Shown here: piece by piece, positions 7,301 through 12,344 of the stretch
Layout of the letters: each line of letters starts with the position of its first letter
Position numbering within the stretch: position 1 is the stretch's first letter
DNA from: an uncultured Oscillospiraceae bacterium
Lineage (GTDB): Bacteria; Bacillota_A; Clostridia; Oscillospirales; Oscillospiraceae
DNA length: 12,344 nt
Direction of reading: 5' to 3'
Assembly (NCBI GenBank): GCA_934589325.1
Contig: CAKTNU010000029.1
Coordinates: 1-12,344 of the forward strand
Notes under the pieces: generated by a model
Told to the model about the DNA's origin: nothing
The model's database searches: none
What the model saw: the letters and a program-made list of their open reading frames with translations, nothing else
Position numbers and translations under genes: made by a program

Positions 7301-8761
7301 ATAGGACATCGTACCATCACTTCCGGAGCTGCCGCTGTTGTAATAGATTTTGTCGATCGGCGGCATGATGCCGATGTAGTTGGTATAAGGACCGCTTCCA
7401 TTGCGGTTTTCAGACCAGAAGGAGTTGTTGCTTGCCTTGCTCAGGACTGCTTTGTAATCAGCGTCAATATTTGCGCCCCACTTGGCGGTAATGGTGCCGT
7501 AATCGTCAGTGCTGCTGTTGGCCTTGCGGAAATGCAGAGTCTTTTCTACACGGTCATACTTGACATTGACAACGGTTGTACCATCTGCGGCAACAGTGGG
7601 AGTTTCGGATAATACGAGCCTCCAGAGCGTACTATCGGTCGTTGCTTTCACATTATATTTATAGAAGTAGTCGGTTGAATGAAATAAACCCTCACCACTG
7701 CACTTCGTATTTGCAAGTTCATCGCCGAGATATGCAGTAGGCTTGGAGGAATACTCATAATACTTCCCATTCAAATAGAGGTAATATTTGTCCCCGTTGC
7801 TGCTTGAGCCGTTATCATTAAAGTAATAGATCTTTCCGCTTTCCAAACCGAGCTTGGTGAAGTACTTTACAGCCTCATCTTCCGGTGTAGTCTCGCTACC
7901 GGTAATACCATAGCTTGTCTGATCAAGCGGAGGGTGAGCGATACCGCTGGCATTGAAAGACTCACCGGGTGTGCCGGTCGTCTCTATGCTTTCGTAATAG
8001 GAATAATCCTCATCATCTGCGTTCTCACCCCAGATAACGACGGTGACCTTTGCGGAAGCATCGGCCTTCCACTGCGCCTTATGGGTGACGCTGGCATCAG
8101 GCATGGTCGCAGGGATGGCAGGAGACCAGCCGTCGAAGGTGTAGCCCGGCTTGGTGGGATTGGCAATGCTGACGGGTGCGCCGTAACGTGCGTAGACAGG
8201 CTCTGCGCCGAAGCCGCCGTCCAGATCAAGATTAAGCAGATAATAGTTGCGGTCGTAGTATATCTCAACAACCGTGCTGCCGTCTGCCGCTATCTTGACG
8301 TCGGTATCGTAGTTCAGCGCGGTGAAGCCGGGATAAGACTTCTTGAGACCCGCAGATATCTTGCTGTCGGTCAGGCCGGTCTTTTCCTCGGTCAGTGCCA
8401 GCGTATAATTGTCGTTATCGACATTCTGCTGATAGTGCTTGACCGTGTATTTCACCTCTGCCGGACTGTAGGTGACAGTGACCTTGATGTCGCTGTTGAC
8501 AGCGCTTTCCTTCAGCACGACGGTCGTCTTGTCGGCCGTGTAGCCGACCACGGTGGGGCTGCTGACCGTCCTGTTGATGGCGGAGCCTGCGGCAACCGTC
8601 GCTACCCAGTCCGGCGCGGCCTGTGTGCCGTCCGTGAACACGTAGTTGATTACGACGCTGTAGGTGTCCCTTCCATCTGCCGCGAGAGCGGATGCGGGGA
8701 ACAGTGACAGCGCCATGAGCATTACCAGAAGCAGTGATAATGCCCGCTTACACTTTGACAT
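4313..8761 (-). CDS. Large secreted InlB/MucBP-repeat surface protein
   Basis: A 1482-residue exported protein. The Sec signal peptide has a basic start (MSKCKR), a hydrophobic core (7-20) and a probable cut after ALA at 25-27. Then follow MucBP-like beta domains (about 33-100, 102-171, 700-771, 775-838, 846-912, 916-983) and InlB B-repeat-like units recognised by GW and A-K/Q-W pairs (about 173-232, 548-622, 626-694, 1301-1366). Larger Tyr/Gly-rich modules occupy 238-405 and 407-545. A domain I cannot name (985-1212) recurs in part after a Pro-rich linker (1248-1299) at 1301-1475. Such proteins act at the cell surface in adhesion or binding. No LPxTG motif, C-terminal membrane helix or cell-wall-binding repeat is visible, so it may be released, or held by an unrecognised domain. 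Start ATG 8761 has an AGGAGG site 8 nt upstream. It heads the operon with the peptide and kinase genes. Confidence 0.9.
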   Translation of the reverse strand: MSKCKRALSLLLVMLMALSLFPASALAADGRDTYSVVINYVFTDGTQAAPDWVATVAAGSAINRTVSSPTVVGYTADKTTVVLKESAVNSDIKVTVTYSPAEVKYTVKHYQQNVDNDNYTLALTEEKTGLTDSKISAGLKKSYPGFTALNYDTDVKIAADGSTVVEIYYDRNYYLLNLDLDGGFGAEPVYARYGAPVSIANPTKPGYTFDGWSPAIPATMPDASVTHKAQWKADASAKVTVVIWGENADDEDYSYYESIETTGTPGESFNASGIAHPPLDQTSYGITGSETTPEDEAVKYFTKLGLESGKIYYFNDNGSSSNGDKYYLYLNGKYYEYSSKPTAYLGDELANTKCSGEGLFHSTDYFYKYNVKATTDSTLWRLVLSETPTVAADGTTVVNVKYDRVEKTLHFRKANSSTDDYGTITAKWGANIDADYKAVLSKASNNSFWSENRNGSGPYTNYIGIMPPIDKIYYNSGSSGSDGTMSYYFEDLNGSYPSTPGFSVSGVGGYTVTVEDRYEFEGFTYDHGTAVDSSCSGAAFYYTRNSYKLTFVNGGETVKSETVKFEQPLNSYSDFIPTMPSLYPAGSHVFAGWYLNPECTGEEYKLDEHTMPADNVLLYAKWTPVTHTLTYAKTEGEAPEHSETVPHGDLATDYTTSNGVYTFIGWFYKDENGVEHAFDLSMPVVRDMTLYAKWRTDAIVTYTIHYQLADGTPVADDTVGSALALTTKTFEAKTGENLYAGYQTGYFPDVSSHSILMDANGTNEFTFIYTPVEKVKYTVRYLDKDTNEPLIADKHGETSAAIITEKFEYIEGYAADAYQKRLVLSSNEEENVLIFWYVKDTVHAPVQIIHWVQNITGDGYTEYQSSAQQDGVIGKDYKANWLKIEGFHKNVDKSNPEGTLTNQGLVLNLYYDRDLVNYTFRFVDKLTNEEIHTSISGSARFGATVGQNALDIPGYKLADGTPDYKSITVSLTEAANQFTFYYVAYFNVVHVKDKGASSNTSEIIFSQSVKDNGYSLTDNVTGGYLYGGAFADAACATVYPFDNGETGISFSPKPGATYYIWEVDQKYLAPKTFCTWLTNDSYQKEVVGLYLLTSMDRLLYREAGFTIGGTDYTEKASDGSVAYGDIRVTYSRTPYRVDLLYLSNGIMQQDTSYSGTTKQTNDGGYIAAYELTAEQFAAFKTAPFTFQPYWITLDGVKVTSVSNRTCTYVESSTRIDVENSTVGSSCTAAESTSTQMSFVQSYFISADPTPVEPVEPTPTPDPVEPSPEPTEPVDPEPVEPSPEPTEPVVDPEPVEPPVDDSVVITVNDNGSSREVSAKSGDSLVGQIAYTGSYGKLFAGWFTDESCTTPAYLGCVTEDMTIYAKYVSDSFLRTKFVQQRWIGSEVFLFTAVDSYDYAEVGFLVNGEAVPNEYMGSQYSMYSARALFGSGVGRNAILVVGSYSADELGLGSQLTITPYWVTMDGTTVCGTARTLTCGRYGLSD
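4865..5023 (-). repeat. Pro/Glu-rich linker repeats in the surface protein
   Basis: Residues 1247-1299 are almost only Pro, Glu, Val, Thr, Ser and Asp. The unit DPEPVEPSPEPTEPV is present fully once and in close variants on both sides (DPVEPSPEPTEPV before, DPEPVEPPV after). The DNA repeats as well, with recurring GGCTCGAC and GGCTCGG blocks. It is an extended spacer between two related globular modules, and such tracts commonly change copy number by slippage. Confidence 0.85.
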
Positions 8762-8786
8762 TTTTCATTCCTCCTATGGTGCGCGT

Positions 8787-8800
8787 GCGGCCGGAGCCGC
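8787..8800 (-). promoter_or_regulatory. GC-rich UNCG-type hairpin before the surface-protein RBS
   Basis: On the minus strand GCGGC and GCCGC pair around a TCCG loop closed by C-G, a stable UNCG-type tetraloop. It ends about 11 nt upstream of the AGGAGG site, so it could affect ribosome access or mRNA stability. No T run follows, so it is not a terminator. Confidence 0.5.
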
Positions 8801-8919
8801 GTTTTCCTTTGACCGGGTGCATGGCTTGTCCCTTGGGGCGCGGGCTTTACCAGGCCTGCGCATTTCCAATTTTCAGCCCTGCATGGACCGGCCTTCTGCA
8901 AGAAATGTTATAATGTTTT

Positions 8920-8940
8920 GGAGGCTTTTTAAAGCTCTCC
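8920..8940 (-). promoter_or_regulatory. Leader hairpin of unknown role
   Basis: On the minus strand GGAG-A-GCTT and AAGC-CTCC pair with a one-base bulge around an A-rich loop. It lies inside the predicted 5' leader of the surface-protein transcript. Neither strand has a following T run, so termination is unlikely. Confidence 0.35.
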
Positions 8941-9000
8941 CCCTATCCGGTGTACATAGCTCCGCCAAGACTGCGCAGTACGCACCCCTAAACACAACTG

Positions 9001-9029
9001 ATTTTACCATATCAGGCTCCGTTTTGCAA
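9001..9029 (-). promoter_or_regulatory. Putative sigma-70-type promoter for the surface-protein operon
   Basis: On the minus strand TTGCAA (9029-9024, four of six matches to TTGACA) and TAAAAT (9006-9001, five of six to TATAAT) are separated by exactly 17 nt. The predicted start near 8994 gives a leader of about 230 nt before the ATG at 8761. It is the best promoter-like pair I see in the gap, though not experimentally supported. Confidence 0.55.
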
Positions 9030-9132
9030 GAGATTACCGTGTGGATTTTTGGAAATTTAAGAAGTATTTACGCAAAGACTAACATTTGCATAAAAGGGGC
9101 GGAGGGCTATACTATATTAATATAGAAGCGGA

Positions 9133-9831
9133 TCATTCCCCGTCGGCGGCGGACATCAGAGCGGGCGGGTCGAGGATGCGGAAGCGGTCGCGGCTGAAAT
9201 CTATCAGCCCGTCGCGGCGCATGCGGGACAGCTCACGGGACAGCGCGCTGCGGTTCACGGCGAGGTAGTCGGCCATGTCCTCGCGGCTGAAGCCGAGCGG
9301 GAACTCGTCGCATCCGGCGTCTCGCCGCCTGTCCGCCAGCAGCATCGCGATGCGGCGGCGCAGAGACGGCGCGGAGAGATACGCGGTCTTGCGGCGCAGA
9401 GCCCAGTATTTCCCCGCAAGCTCACTTGCAAGGTTCCCGCGAAGCCGGGTGTGTGCTGGGCAGCACCGTGCGCAGCCGCCCATTATCGCCCCGAAGCTGA
9501 AAAACGCAAGCTCACCCTCGGCCGCCATCACGAGTGATATCGGGCTTTTCAGCCCGGGCGAGCTCATCAGCACGTCGCCGACCAGCGCCCCCGCGCCATG
9601 CCGGGCGATGACCGAGCGTCCGCCGTCGGCGCGCAGAGTCTCCGCCCGGACCGCGCCGCGCAGTACCACCGCGCATGCGCTCACCGCGTCGCCCTGCCGC
9701 CAGACCGCCTCGCCGCGGCCGAAATGCTCCACCCTCGGCCGCAGGCAGCCGAGCAGCAGAGATATCTCGCGTTCGGTCATGCCGGAGAATAGTCCGCAGC
9801 CGAGCAGTATTTTCTTTTCGTTTTCTGTCAT
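9133..9831 (-). CDS. Crp/Fnr-family transcription regulator
   Basis: A 232-residue regulator. A cyclic-nucleotide-binding-like sensor barrel (about 12-110) leads into a long dimer helix region (about 124-165, with the family's N133 and SLRRRI at 156-161). A C-terminal winged helix-turn-helix follows (177-219, recognition helix NRSALSRELSRM at 193-204). The start chosen is ATG 9831, with an AGGAG site 6 nt upstream; the in-frame ATG 9855 lies inside the operator palindrome and lacks a ribosome binding site. Cys120, Cys123 and Cys124 form a C-x-x-C-C group just before the dimer helix, with more Cys at 12, 29, 53 and 174. A metal or redox role is possible but not shown, as this is not the Fnr Cys pattern. 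It is divergent from the importer operon, which it probably controls together with its own gene. The effector is unknown. Confidence 0.92.
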   Translation of the reverse strand: MTENEKKILLGCGLFSGMTEREISLLLGCLRPRVEHFGRGEAVWRQGDAVSACAVVLRGAVRAETLRADGGRSVIARHGAGALVGDVLMSSPGLKSPISLVMAAEGELAFFSFGAIMGGCARCCPAHTRLRGNLASELAGKYWALRRKTAYLSAPSLRRRIAMLLADRRRDAGCDEFPLGFSREDMADYLAVNRSALSRELSRMRRDGLIDFSRDRFRILDPPALMSAADGE

Positions 9832-9847
9832 GTGAAGCTCCTGATTC

Positions 9848-9861
9848 GTTGCCATGGCAAC
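9848..9861. promoter_or_regulatory. Putative Crp/Fnr-type operator palindrome
   Basis: GTTGCCATGGCAAC is a perfect 14-bp palindrome between the divergent regulator and importer genes. Its centre (9854.5) is 41.5 bp upstream of the start predicted from the plus-strand TATACT box, the classic class II activator position. It is also about 9-22 bp downstream of the predicted start of the regulator's own promoter, where binding would block transcription. Assignment to the neighbouring regulator is inference. Confidence 0.7.
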
Positions 9862-9876
9862 ATACTTTGCGGGGAT

Positions 9877-9905
9877 AATATAATATACTCAACGCAGAAT
9901 GTCAA
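9877..9905 (-). promoter_or_regulatory. Promoter of the Crp/Fnr-family regulator gene
   Basis: On the minus strand a perfect TTGACA (9905-9900), a 17-nt spacer and TATATT (9882-9877, five of six matches) form a strong sigma-70-type promoter. The predicted start is near 9870, about 40 nt before the ATG at 9831, with the palindrome inside the initial transcribed region. Confidence 0.8.
9879..9889 (+). promoter_or_regulatory. -10 region of the importer operon promoter
   Basis: Two overlapping -10 candidates are present, TATAAT (9879-9884) and TATACT (9884-9889). Neither has a recognisable -35 box at 17-18 nt (GGCAAC/TGGCAA and CATACT respectively), which fits a promoter that depends on an activator bound at the palindrome. 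It physically overlaps the -10 box of the divergent regulator promoter, so the two may compete for polymerase. Confidence 0.6.
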
Positions 9906-9918
9906 TCGGAGGGTTTCT

Positions 9919-10929
9919 ATGAAAAAATTCAGTATCTTTATTACCGTTATCCTTGTCATATCCCTGCTTGCCGCATGCGGCGGTCAGGCCGCGCCGGTGC
10001 AGACGTCCGCGCCGACCGAGGCCGTGACACCGGAACCGACAGCGGAGCCCGTAACGCCGCGCATCGGCGCGCTCACCGGGCCGACCGCCATGGGCATGGC
10101 CAAGCTGTTCGGCGACGCGTCCGGGGACTACGAGTGCACGCTTGCCGGCTCCGCCGACGAGCTGACGCCGCTCATCCTCCAGGGTGAGCTGGACATTGCC
10201 GCCGTGCCGATGAATCTTGCGTCGGTGCTGTACAATAAGACCGAGGGCGGTGTGCGCCTGCTGGCGGTCAATGTTCTCGGCGTACTGTATATCGGCGAGT
10301 ACGGCTCGGAAGAGATAAATTCCGTGCTCGATCTGAAGGGCAGGACGATATACGCCACCGGCAAGGGCTCCGTCCCGGAGTATTTCCTGCGCTATGTCCT
10401 TGCCGAGAACGGCATTGACATGGACACCGACCTCACGGTGGAGTGGAAGAGCGAGCCTGCGGAGGTCGTGGCGCTGCTGAACGCCGACGGCTCAGGCGTC
10501 GCGATGCTGCCCCAGCCGTATGCTACCGCCGCCGCGATGCAACTTGGCGACGGCTTCCGTCTGGCGCTTTCGCTTTCGGACGAATGGGCGGCGCTGGATA
10601 ACGGCAGCCTCTGCACCACGGCAGGTATAATTGTCCGCAGTGAGTTTGCGGACGCACATCCCGAGGCCGTTGAGAAGTTCCTCGCAGACTACGCCGCCTC
10701 CGCCGAGTGGGTCAACGCGAACACCGACGAGGCCGCCGCGCTCTGCGAGGAGCTGGGCATAGTCAAGGCTGCCGTCGCGAGGATAGCCCTGCCCAAGTGC
10801 AATATCGTCTGCGTCACCGGGGCGGATATGAAGTCCGCCGCAGGCGGCTGCCTCGGCGTGCTTTACGGCTACGCTCCCGCATCAGTCGGCGGAGCGCTGC
10901 CGGGGGACGACTTCTACTATGGCGCGTGA
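9919..10929 (+). CDS. NitT/TauT/SsuA-type substrate-binding lipoprotein
   Basis: A 336-residue lipoprotein starting at ATG 9919, with a GGAGGG ribosome binding site 5 nt upstream. The signal peptide ends in the lipobox LAAC with lipidated Cys20, followed by a Thr/Pro/Glu-rich tether (about 24-47). The binding domain starts at RIGALTGPTAMGM (48-60). It keeps features of the SsuA/NMT1-like family: GELDIAAVP (89-97), NVLGVLYI (118-125), DLKGRTIYATGKGSVPEYFL (138-157) and VAMLPQPYAT (194-203). These proteins capture a small molecule outside the membrane and hand it to the permease. The substrate cannot be read from sequence; sulfonates, nitrate, taurine and pyrimidine precursors are all known for the wider family. 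The stop lies 11 nt inside the permease gene, indicating coupled translation. Confidence 0.9.
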   Translation: MKKFSIFITVILVISLLAACGGQAAPVQTSAPTEAVTPEPTAEPVTPRIGALTGPTAMGMAKLFGDASGDYECTLAGSADELTPLILQGELDIAAVPMNLASVLYNKTEGGVRLLAVNVLGVLYIGEYGSEEINSVLDLKGRTIYATGKGSVPEYFLRYVLAENGIDMDTDLTVEWKSEPAEVVALLNADGSGVAMLPQPYATAAAMQLGDGFRLALSLSDEWAALDNGSLCTTAGIIVRSEFADAHPEAVEKFLADYAASAEWVNANTDEAAALCEELGIVKAAVARIALPKCNIVCVTGADMKSAAGGCLGVLYGYAPASVGGALPGDDFYYGA

Positions 10930-11680
10930 AAAGCGTCCCGGCGCGGCGCTGAGGATCGTCTCGGTGCTGCTGGCGCTGGGCGTGTGGGAGCTGGCCGTGC
11001 GGCTGGTGGATAATCGGCTGCTGCTGGTCGGCCCGGTCGAGACGCTGCGCTGCCTGACAGGACTCATCCGCGAGCCCGCGTTCCTGCGCGCTGCGCTGAC
11101 AAGCTCCGGGCGGATAATGCTGGGCTTCGCGCTGGCGCTGCTCACGGCGCTGCCGCTTGCGGCGCTCTCGGCGCGGTATCGCATCGCGGAGGCGCTGCTG
11201 CGGCCGTATATCGTCACGATACAGACCGTGCCGGTCGCATCGTTCATCGTGATCGCGCTGCTGTGGCTCTCAAGCTCACGGCTGAGCGTGTTCATCGCGT
11301 TTCTGATGGTGCTGCCGGTGCTGTACCGGAATATGCTGACCGGCTTCCGCGCCGCGGACCGGGAGCTTATCGAGATGGCGCGGGTGTTCCGTATGCCGCC
11401 GGTGAACAGGCTGCGCTGCATCTATGTCCCGGCGCTGGAGCCGCACCTGCTGTCGGCGGCGAATACGGCGCTCGGCATGTGCTGGAAGGCGGGCGTCGCG
11501 GCCGAAGTCATCGGCGTCGCGGCGGACTCGATAGGCGGGCGGCTCTACGACGCGAAGGTCACGCTCGATATCCCGGCTCTGTTCGCGTGGACGGCCGTGA
11601 CCGTCGCGCTCAGCGTCGGCTTCGGCAGGCTCACGCTGTATCTGCTGAAAAAGTGCATTAAATTCGCGGAGGGCGCATGA
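10919..11680 (+). CDS. SsuC/TauC-type ABC importer permease
   Basis: A 253-residue inner-membrane protein with about six hydrophobic segments (near 11-30, 66-86, 98-118, 121-138, 185-203 and 219-244). The cytoplasmic EAA-type loop that docks on the ATPase is ELIEMARVFRMPPVNRLR (149-166) followed by YVPALEP (169-175). This is the BPD_transp_1 layout of NitT/TauT/SsuC importers. The start ATG 10919 overlaps the lipoprotein gene by 11 nt, with a GGGGGA stretch upstream, and the end overlaps the ATPase gene by ATGA. Length is normal for the family. Confidence 0.9.
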   Translation: MAREKRPGAALRIVSVLLALGVWELAVRLVDNRLLLVGPVETLRCLTGLIREPAFLRAALTSSGRIMLGFALALLTALPLAALSARYRIAEALLRPYIVTIQTVPVASFIVIALLWLSSSRLSVFIAFLMVLPVLYRNMLTGFRAADRELIEMARVFRMPPVNRLRCIYVPALEPHLLSAANTALGMCWKAGVAAEVIGVAADSIGGRLYDAKVTLDIPALFAWTAVTVALSVGFGRLTLYLLKKCIKFAEGA

Positions 11681-12258
11681 ACGATATAACTTTGGACCGC
11701 GTTTCCAAGGCCTACGGGAACAAGACCGTCCTCCGCAGCCTCACGGCCGTGATACCGGCCGGCCGCGTCACGGCGGTCAAGGCGCCGAGCGGCGCGGGCA
11801 AGACTACGCTGCTGCGGCTGCTCCTCGGCCTCGAAGAGCCGGATTCCGGGACGGTATCAGGCGTTCCGAAAAGCTGTGCGGCCGTGTTCCAGGAGGACAG
11901 GCTCTGCCCGGGACTCAGCGCAGAGAAAAACATAAAAATGGCGCTTGGACACGGGGCGGACACCACGGAGATACGCGCCCTGCTTGCGGAGCTGGGTATT
12001 GCCGCCGAGGATGCTGCAAAGCCAGCGGAGCTGCTGTCCGGCGGTATGCGCCGCCGTGCGGCCATTGCCCGCGCCCTGCTTGCGGACGCGGAGCTGCTGA
12101 CGCTCGACGAGCCGTTCAAGGGTCTGGACACCGAGAACATGCGCCGCACCGCCGCGGTCATACTGGCGCGGACGGCGAGCATGACCGTAGTCCTCGTCAC
12201 GCACAGCGAGACAGAGGCGGAGCTGCTCAATGCGCAGAATATACTGAGCTTAGATTAA
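11677..12258 (+). CDS. SsuB/TauB-type ABC importer ATPase
   Basis: A 193-residue ATPase with all motifs present: Walker A APSGAGKT (36-43), Q-loop Gln72 in VFQEDRL, signature LSGGM (120-124), Walker B LLTLDE with catalytic Glu145, D-loop around Asp151 and switch His176 in VTHS. It powers uptake through the preceding permease, to which it is coupled by ATGA overlap. It is about 50-60 residues shorter than typical SsuB/TauB proteins and stops soon after the switch His, so the usual C-terminal extension is missing. As the motifs are intact and a terminator follows at once, this looks like a natural short form, not a truncation. Confidence 0.92.
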   Translation: MNDITLDRVSKAYGNKTVLRSLTAVIPAGRVTAVKAPSGAGKTTLLRLLLGLEEPDSGTVSGVPKSCAAVFQEDRLCPGLSAEKNIKMALGHGADTTEIRALLAELGIAAEDAAKPAELLSGGMRRRAAIARALLADAELLTLDEPFKGLDTENMRRTAAVILARTASMTVVLVTHSETEAELLNAQNILSLD

Positions 12259-12290
12259 AACACTGCCTGCCCCGACTTGGATAAACCGAC

Positions 12291-12323
12291 AAAAAGCCCC
12301 GATTGCCTGATCTGGGCTTTTTG
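12291..12323 (+). terminator. Intrinsic terminator of the importer operon
   Basis: AAAAAGCCCCGAT (12291-12303) pairs with ATCTGGGCTTTTT (12310-12322) with one C/T mismatch and a 6-nt loop, and ends in a T run. It begins 33 nt after the ATPase stop. The A-rich left arm may let it also work in the opposite direction. I see no feature in the remaining bases to 12344. Confidence 0.9.
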
Positions 12324-12344
12324 CTGTTGCATTTATTCATCTTC

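Larger units (their letters stand above)
8762..9132 (-). other. Noncoding upstream region and leader of the surface-protein operon
   Basis: This 371-nt stretch has no convincing gene; a 153-codon plus-strand frame crossing it has no ribosome binding site and an unnatural composition. It holds a promoter-like pair (9001-9029), an implied leader of about 230 nt with two hairpins (8920-8940 and 8787-8800), and the AGGAGG ribosome binding site (8770-8775). Upstream of the promoter are an inverted repeat GCAAA/TTTGC with 8 nt between (9072-9076, 9085-9089) and a perfect 14-bp AT palindrome CTATATTAATATAG (9112-9125), possible operator sites. I could not match the leader to a riboswitch class I know. 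Confidence 0.6.

Noticed and set aside
8762..8994. A cyclic-di-GMP-I riboswitch in the surface-protein leader.
   Set aside because: Short look-alikes exist (a GCGCAGG segment and a GGGACAAGCC segment), but the conserved core order and the tetraloop-receptor arrangement of that class are not present.
8664..9125. A 153-codon plus-strand frame across the surface-protein promoter region.
   Set aside because: It begins inside the antisense of a signal peptide, has no ribosome binding site and no recognisable protein features, and overlaps promoter-like sequence.
9112..9125. The palindrome CTATATTAATATAG as a terminator of the Crp/Fnr gene.
   Set aside because: The stem is purely AT-rich apart from its outer pair and no T run follows directly on the minus strand. 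It is better left as a possible operator of unknown role.

Overview
The window looks like a GC-rich Bacillota (Clostridia) chromosome, probably from an anaerobic gut lineage near the Oscillospirales. This rests on AGGAGG-type ribosome binding sites, a Crp/Fnr regulator of the clostridial type, a secreted protein built from InlB-type and MucBP-type repeats, and tightly packed co-directional genes with ATGA overlaps. The genus cannot be fixed from the sequence. I see no rRNA, tRNA, CRISPR array or insertion sequence.

Layout. (1) 1-1772, plus strand: the last codons of one ABC transporter half, then a complete second half joined by an ATGA overlap, together a probable heterodimeric ABC transporter. 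A bidirectional terminator (1787-1830) separates it from the next, convergent block. (2) 8761 down to 1843, minus strand: a five-gene run. It starts with a secreted 1482-residue repeat protein, followed 15 nt later by a 62-residue peptide. After a hairpin come an HprK-like P-loop kinase, a PqqD-like protein of 95 residues and an NTP_transf_5-family nucleotidyltransferase, the last three joined by ATGA overlaps. (3) 8762-9132: a noncoding stretch with a probable promoter (9001-9029) and a GC-rich leader of about 230 nt for the repeat protein. (4) 9831 down to 9133, minus strand: a Crp/Fnr-family regulator. (5) 9919-12258, plus strand: a lipoprotein, a permease and an ATPase forming a NitT/TauT/SsuABC-type importer, ending in a terminator at 12291-12323. 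The regulator and importer are divergent and share a short control region with a perfect 14-bp palindrome.

The most interesting part is block 2. An HprK-like kinase, a PqqD-like peptide-recognition protein and an NTP_transf_5 protein are the tailoring set known from some lasso-peptide clusters (the paeninodin type). Here no lasso cyclase or lasso protease is present. A small cysteine-free peptide lies directly upstream, as a precursor would, and a large secreted protein heads the operon. My inference is a RiPP-like system based on peptide phosphorylation or nucleotidylation and linked to a cell-surface protein. Its product and function are unknown.

Blocks 4 and 5 look like a self-contained regulated uptake module. 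The regulator probably binds the palindrome, activating the importer promoter and possibly limiting its own transcription.
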